Position numbers and translations under genes: made by a program. 6,792 nt of DNA from DASZHJ01 sp035541215 (GTDB lineage Bacteria > Pseudomonadota > Alphaproteobacteria > ATCC43930 > CGMCC-115725). Each line of letters begins with the position of its first letter. The first letter of the stretch is position 1. The notes below the pieces were generated by a model. It was given only the letters and a program-made list of their open reading frames with translations, ran no database searches and was not told the origin of the DNA. The stretch spans positions 1-6,792 of the forward strand of contig DATKNV010000247.1 in the NCBI GenBank assembly GCA_035541215.1, in the 5' to 3' direction. Positions 5,407-6,792 of this stretch are shown here, piece after piece.

Positions 5407-6372
5407 CTAGCCGCGATATCCCCTCCGCCCCGCGTCCCGGAGCCAGAGGCGGACGAGGAGCCGCTTCTCCTGCGGCCGCTCGCCGTCGACGAAGGCGGTG
5501 CGCATGTGGCCGGTGCTGCGGTTGTTGACGTATTGGATCTGGCCCGGACGGAGCTGCAGCTCGGCGGCGAGGCCCGGGCGATGCATCACCGCCTGCATCG
5601 CCTCGAGCGCCGCCTCGCCCTCGGTATCGAGCCGCTCGCCGCGGAGCTCGTAGCCGCCCCAGATCTCCAGGAGCGCCAGCCGCGCGGTGAGCCGCCCGCC
5701 CTCGTATTCGAAAATCGGCGCCGCATGGGTCTCGGGCTCGCCCGTGAAGAACTCGCGATGGCGGTCGTACCAGAAGGGCTGGTAGAGCCGCGGCAGCAGA
5801 TTGCCGTGCTCGCGGAGCAGCAGGTTGTGCGCGGCATAGAAGTTGAGGACGCGGCTCACCCCGCCCTCCTTCGCCTGCGTGACGCAGAGCAGCCCCACGA
5901 TTTCCGGCGGCGTCTCGTTGTAGGAGTTGTCGTTGTGATAGACGAGCTCGACGTTGGTGACCGTGGGCCGGATGCCCGAGCCGGGCTTCAGCGCCGCCCC
6001 GGTGTCGCGCACGAGATAGACCATGGTGCCGTCGAGCTTCTGCGCGACCGGCCGCGCCAGTAGCGAGGAGAGGAGCCAATAGAGCGCCGTCGCCTCCTCC
6101 TGGCTCGAGCGCTCGACCGGGAGCCGGTCCAGCACCGCAAAGCCGATCCCGCTCGTGAGCCGCTCCTTCACCTCGCCCATGAGGGCGCGGCAATTCGCGA
6201 GCTCGAAATCCTCGGGCCGGCGCAGGTAGAGCGGCAACGGCTCCGCCCGGATCGCAGCCAGCGCCTGCTCCAGCTCCTCGAGGCAGGGCCCGGGGATGGC
6301 AATCGTCCAGGCCTCGGGCGGAAGCTCCGCGCCCGTCCAGGCGCGGCGATCCCTGACGATCTCGGTCAGCAT
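5407..6372 (-). CDS. TauD/TfdA family Fe(II)/2-oxoglutarate-dependent dioxygenase
   Basis: A 321-residue cytoplasmic non-heme iron oxygenase, which by family would couple oxidative decarboxylation of 2-oxoglutarate to hydroxylation of a substrate. The facial triad is visible: His146-x-Asp148 in VYHNDNSYNETPPE and the distal His289 in NNRSTGHMRTAF. Arg304 and Arg308 in KRLLVRLWLR are the candidates for binding 2-oxoglutarate. GIGFAVLDRLP (75-85) is the usual early strand of the fold. The RLWL ending is shared with gamma-butyrobetaine hydroxylase-like members, but the substrate is unknown. ATG 6372 is fixed by an excellent AGGAGGTGA four bases upstream; longer in-frame starts run into the preceding gene. 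It follows the CinA-like gene by 41 bases and precedes dctP by 106, all on one strand, so it may act on the acid imported by the TRAP system. Confidence 0.88.
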   Translation of the reverse strand: MLTEIVRDRRAWTGAELPPEAWTIAIPGPCLEELEQALAAIRAEPLPLYLRRPEDFELANCRALMGEVKERLTSGIGFAVLDRLPVERSSQEEATALYWLLSSLLARPVAQKLDGTMVYLVRDTGAALKPGSGIRPTVTNVELVYHNDNSYNETPPEIVGLLCVTQAKEGGVSRVLNFYAAHNLLLREHGNLLPRLYQPFWYDRHREFFTGEPETHAAPIFEYEGGRLTARLALLEIWGGYELRGERLDTEGEAALEAMQAVMHRPGLAAELQLRPGQIQYVNNRSTGHMRTAFVDGERPQEKRLLVRLWLRDAGRRGYRG

Positions 6373-6376
6373 CGGC

Positions 6377-6385
6377 TCACCTCCT
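6377..6385 (-). promoter_or_regulatory. Ribosome binding site of the dioxygenase gene
   Basis: AGGAGGTGA, a nine-base match to the 16S rRNA 3' end, lies four bases before ATG 6372 on the minus strand. It decides the start of the dioxygenase and predicts efficient translation. Confidence 0.8.
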
Positions 6386-6413
6386 CGGATGGCGCTTCCA
6401 CCATAGCAGCCCG

Positions 6414-6792
6414 TCAGACCTTCTCGAAATCGATCCGCTCCGTCACGGGCAGGCCCAGCAGGAAGCGCCGGAGACAGTCGAGCCCCAGCTCCATCGCGCC
6501 GAGCCGCACCCAATCGCGGCCGCCGACGATGCGCGAGCGGCGCACCGCGGTCTCGCGCTCGGTCGCGATCCCGATGCAGATGGTGGCGCCGAAGTCGATG
6601 CGGTCGGCGCCTTGGTCGAGATCGACGAGCACCGCGAGCGCATGGCTCGCTCCGGAGGCCGCGCGCAGCGCCTTCGCGACCGCCTCGGCGCTCTCCTTGC
6701 TGATCTCCGAGGGCGCGGGCGCGAGGCCCGTGGCGGCGCCGATCTGCCCGAGGTCGCGCGCGGCGATGCCGCGGCGGAACAGGGTCTCGGCG
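6414..6792 (-). CDS. CinA C-terminal domain-like protein, 5' end cut by window
   Basis: The last 125 codons are present in a frame open to the right edge; the start is outside. The protein resembles the C-terminal domain of CinA (PncC, nicotinamide-nucleotide amidase family). SEISKESAEAVAKALRAASGASHALAVLVDLDQG is followed by DFGATICIGIATERE and VRLGAMELGLDCLRRFLLG, which follow the family order of V/ISxxxAxxMAxGA, the core strand, KPVGxVxIA and the ALxLLRRxLLG helix. Two things differ from active amidases: the GIAGPxGG loop is replaced by VLVDLDQGAD, and no YxxxxK-like catalytic motif is evident in the visible part. It may therefore be a divergent, perhaps non-amidase, member. It lies 41 bases upstream of the dioxygenase gene on the same strand and is probably co-transcribed with it. 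The family assignment is from memory of the pattern and is moderate. Confidence 0.65.
   Translation of the reverse strand, partial: AETLFRRGIAARDLGQIGAATGLAPAPSEISKESAEAVAKALRAASGASHALAVLVDLDQGADRIDFGATICIGIATERETAVRRSRIVGGRDWVRLGAMELGLDCLRRFLLGLPVTERIDFEKV

Noticed and set aside
5138..6193. 351-codon minus-strand open frame overlapping the dioxygenase and the start of dctP
   Set aside because: It is out of frame with both real genes and crosses the dctP promoter region. Its composition is Arg/Ala/Pro-rich with no domain.
1..6792. Mobile element, CRISPR array, tRNA or defence system
   Set aside because: No terminal inverted repeats with a transposase, no regularly spaced direct repeats, no tRNA cloverleaf and no toxin, nuclease or helicase-like product were found. 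All coding space is taken by metabolic, transport and membrane genes.

Overview
The window is a gene-dense, GC-rich (roughly two-thirds G+C by eye) stretch of proteobacterial chromosome, most likely alphaproteobacterial. That placement is inferred from base composition, strong GGAGG ribosome binding sites, a TRAP transporter next to HpcH/HpaI-aldolase and Ldh-type genes, and a C-run/G-run intergenic palindrome; it is not proven. Eight protein genes are supported and two run off the window edges. No RNA gene, insertion sequence, CRISPR array or phage gene was seen, and no gene-free stretch exceeds about 110 bases.

Layout from left to right. (1) Minus strand, 1433 to 1: a TVP38/TMEM64 (DedA-like) membrane protein, translationally coupled through a GTGA overlap to a partial Ldh-family NAD(P)-dependent oxidoreductase that runs off the left edge. 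(2) Plus strand, 1525-2310: an HpcH/HpaI class II aldolase, transcribed divergently from the membrane-protein gene. Their shared leader carries a perfect 19-bp palindrome. (3) Minus strand, 5300 to 2323: a complete tripartite TRAP transporter in the order dctP-dctQ-dctM, convergent with the aldolase. A promoter with an overlapping 13-bp AT-rich palindrome lies upstream of dctP, and a strong GC hairpin lies between dctP and dctQ. (4) Minus strand, 6372 to 5407: a TauD/TfdA-type Fe(II)/2-oxoglutarate dioxygenase. It follows the 3' part of a CinA C-terminal-domain-like gene that enters from the right edge.

The most economical reading is a catabolic locus for an organic acid. The TRAP system would import a carboxylate using an ion gradient, the dioxygenase and the Ldh-type oxidoreductase would modify it, and the aldolase would cleave a 2-oxo (3-deoxy/4-hydroxy) acid to pyruvate or a related oxoacid plus an aldehyde. 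The substrate cannot be read from the sequence. No regulator gene is present, but the two palindromes are good candidates for its binding sites. I do not see a clearly novel multi-gene system. The points most worth a second look are the oxidoreductase lacking the family's usual histidines, the degenerate CinA-like protein, and the three palindromic regulatory candidates.
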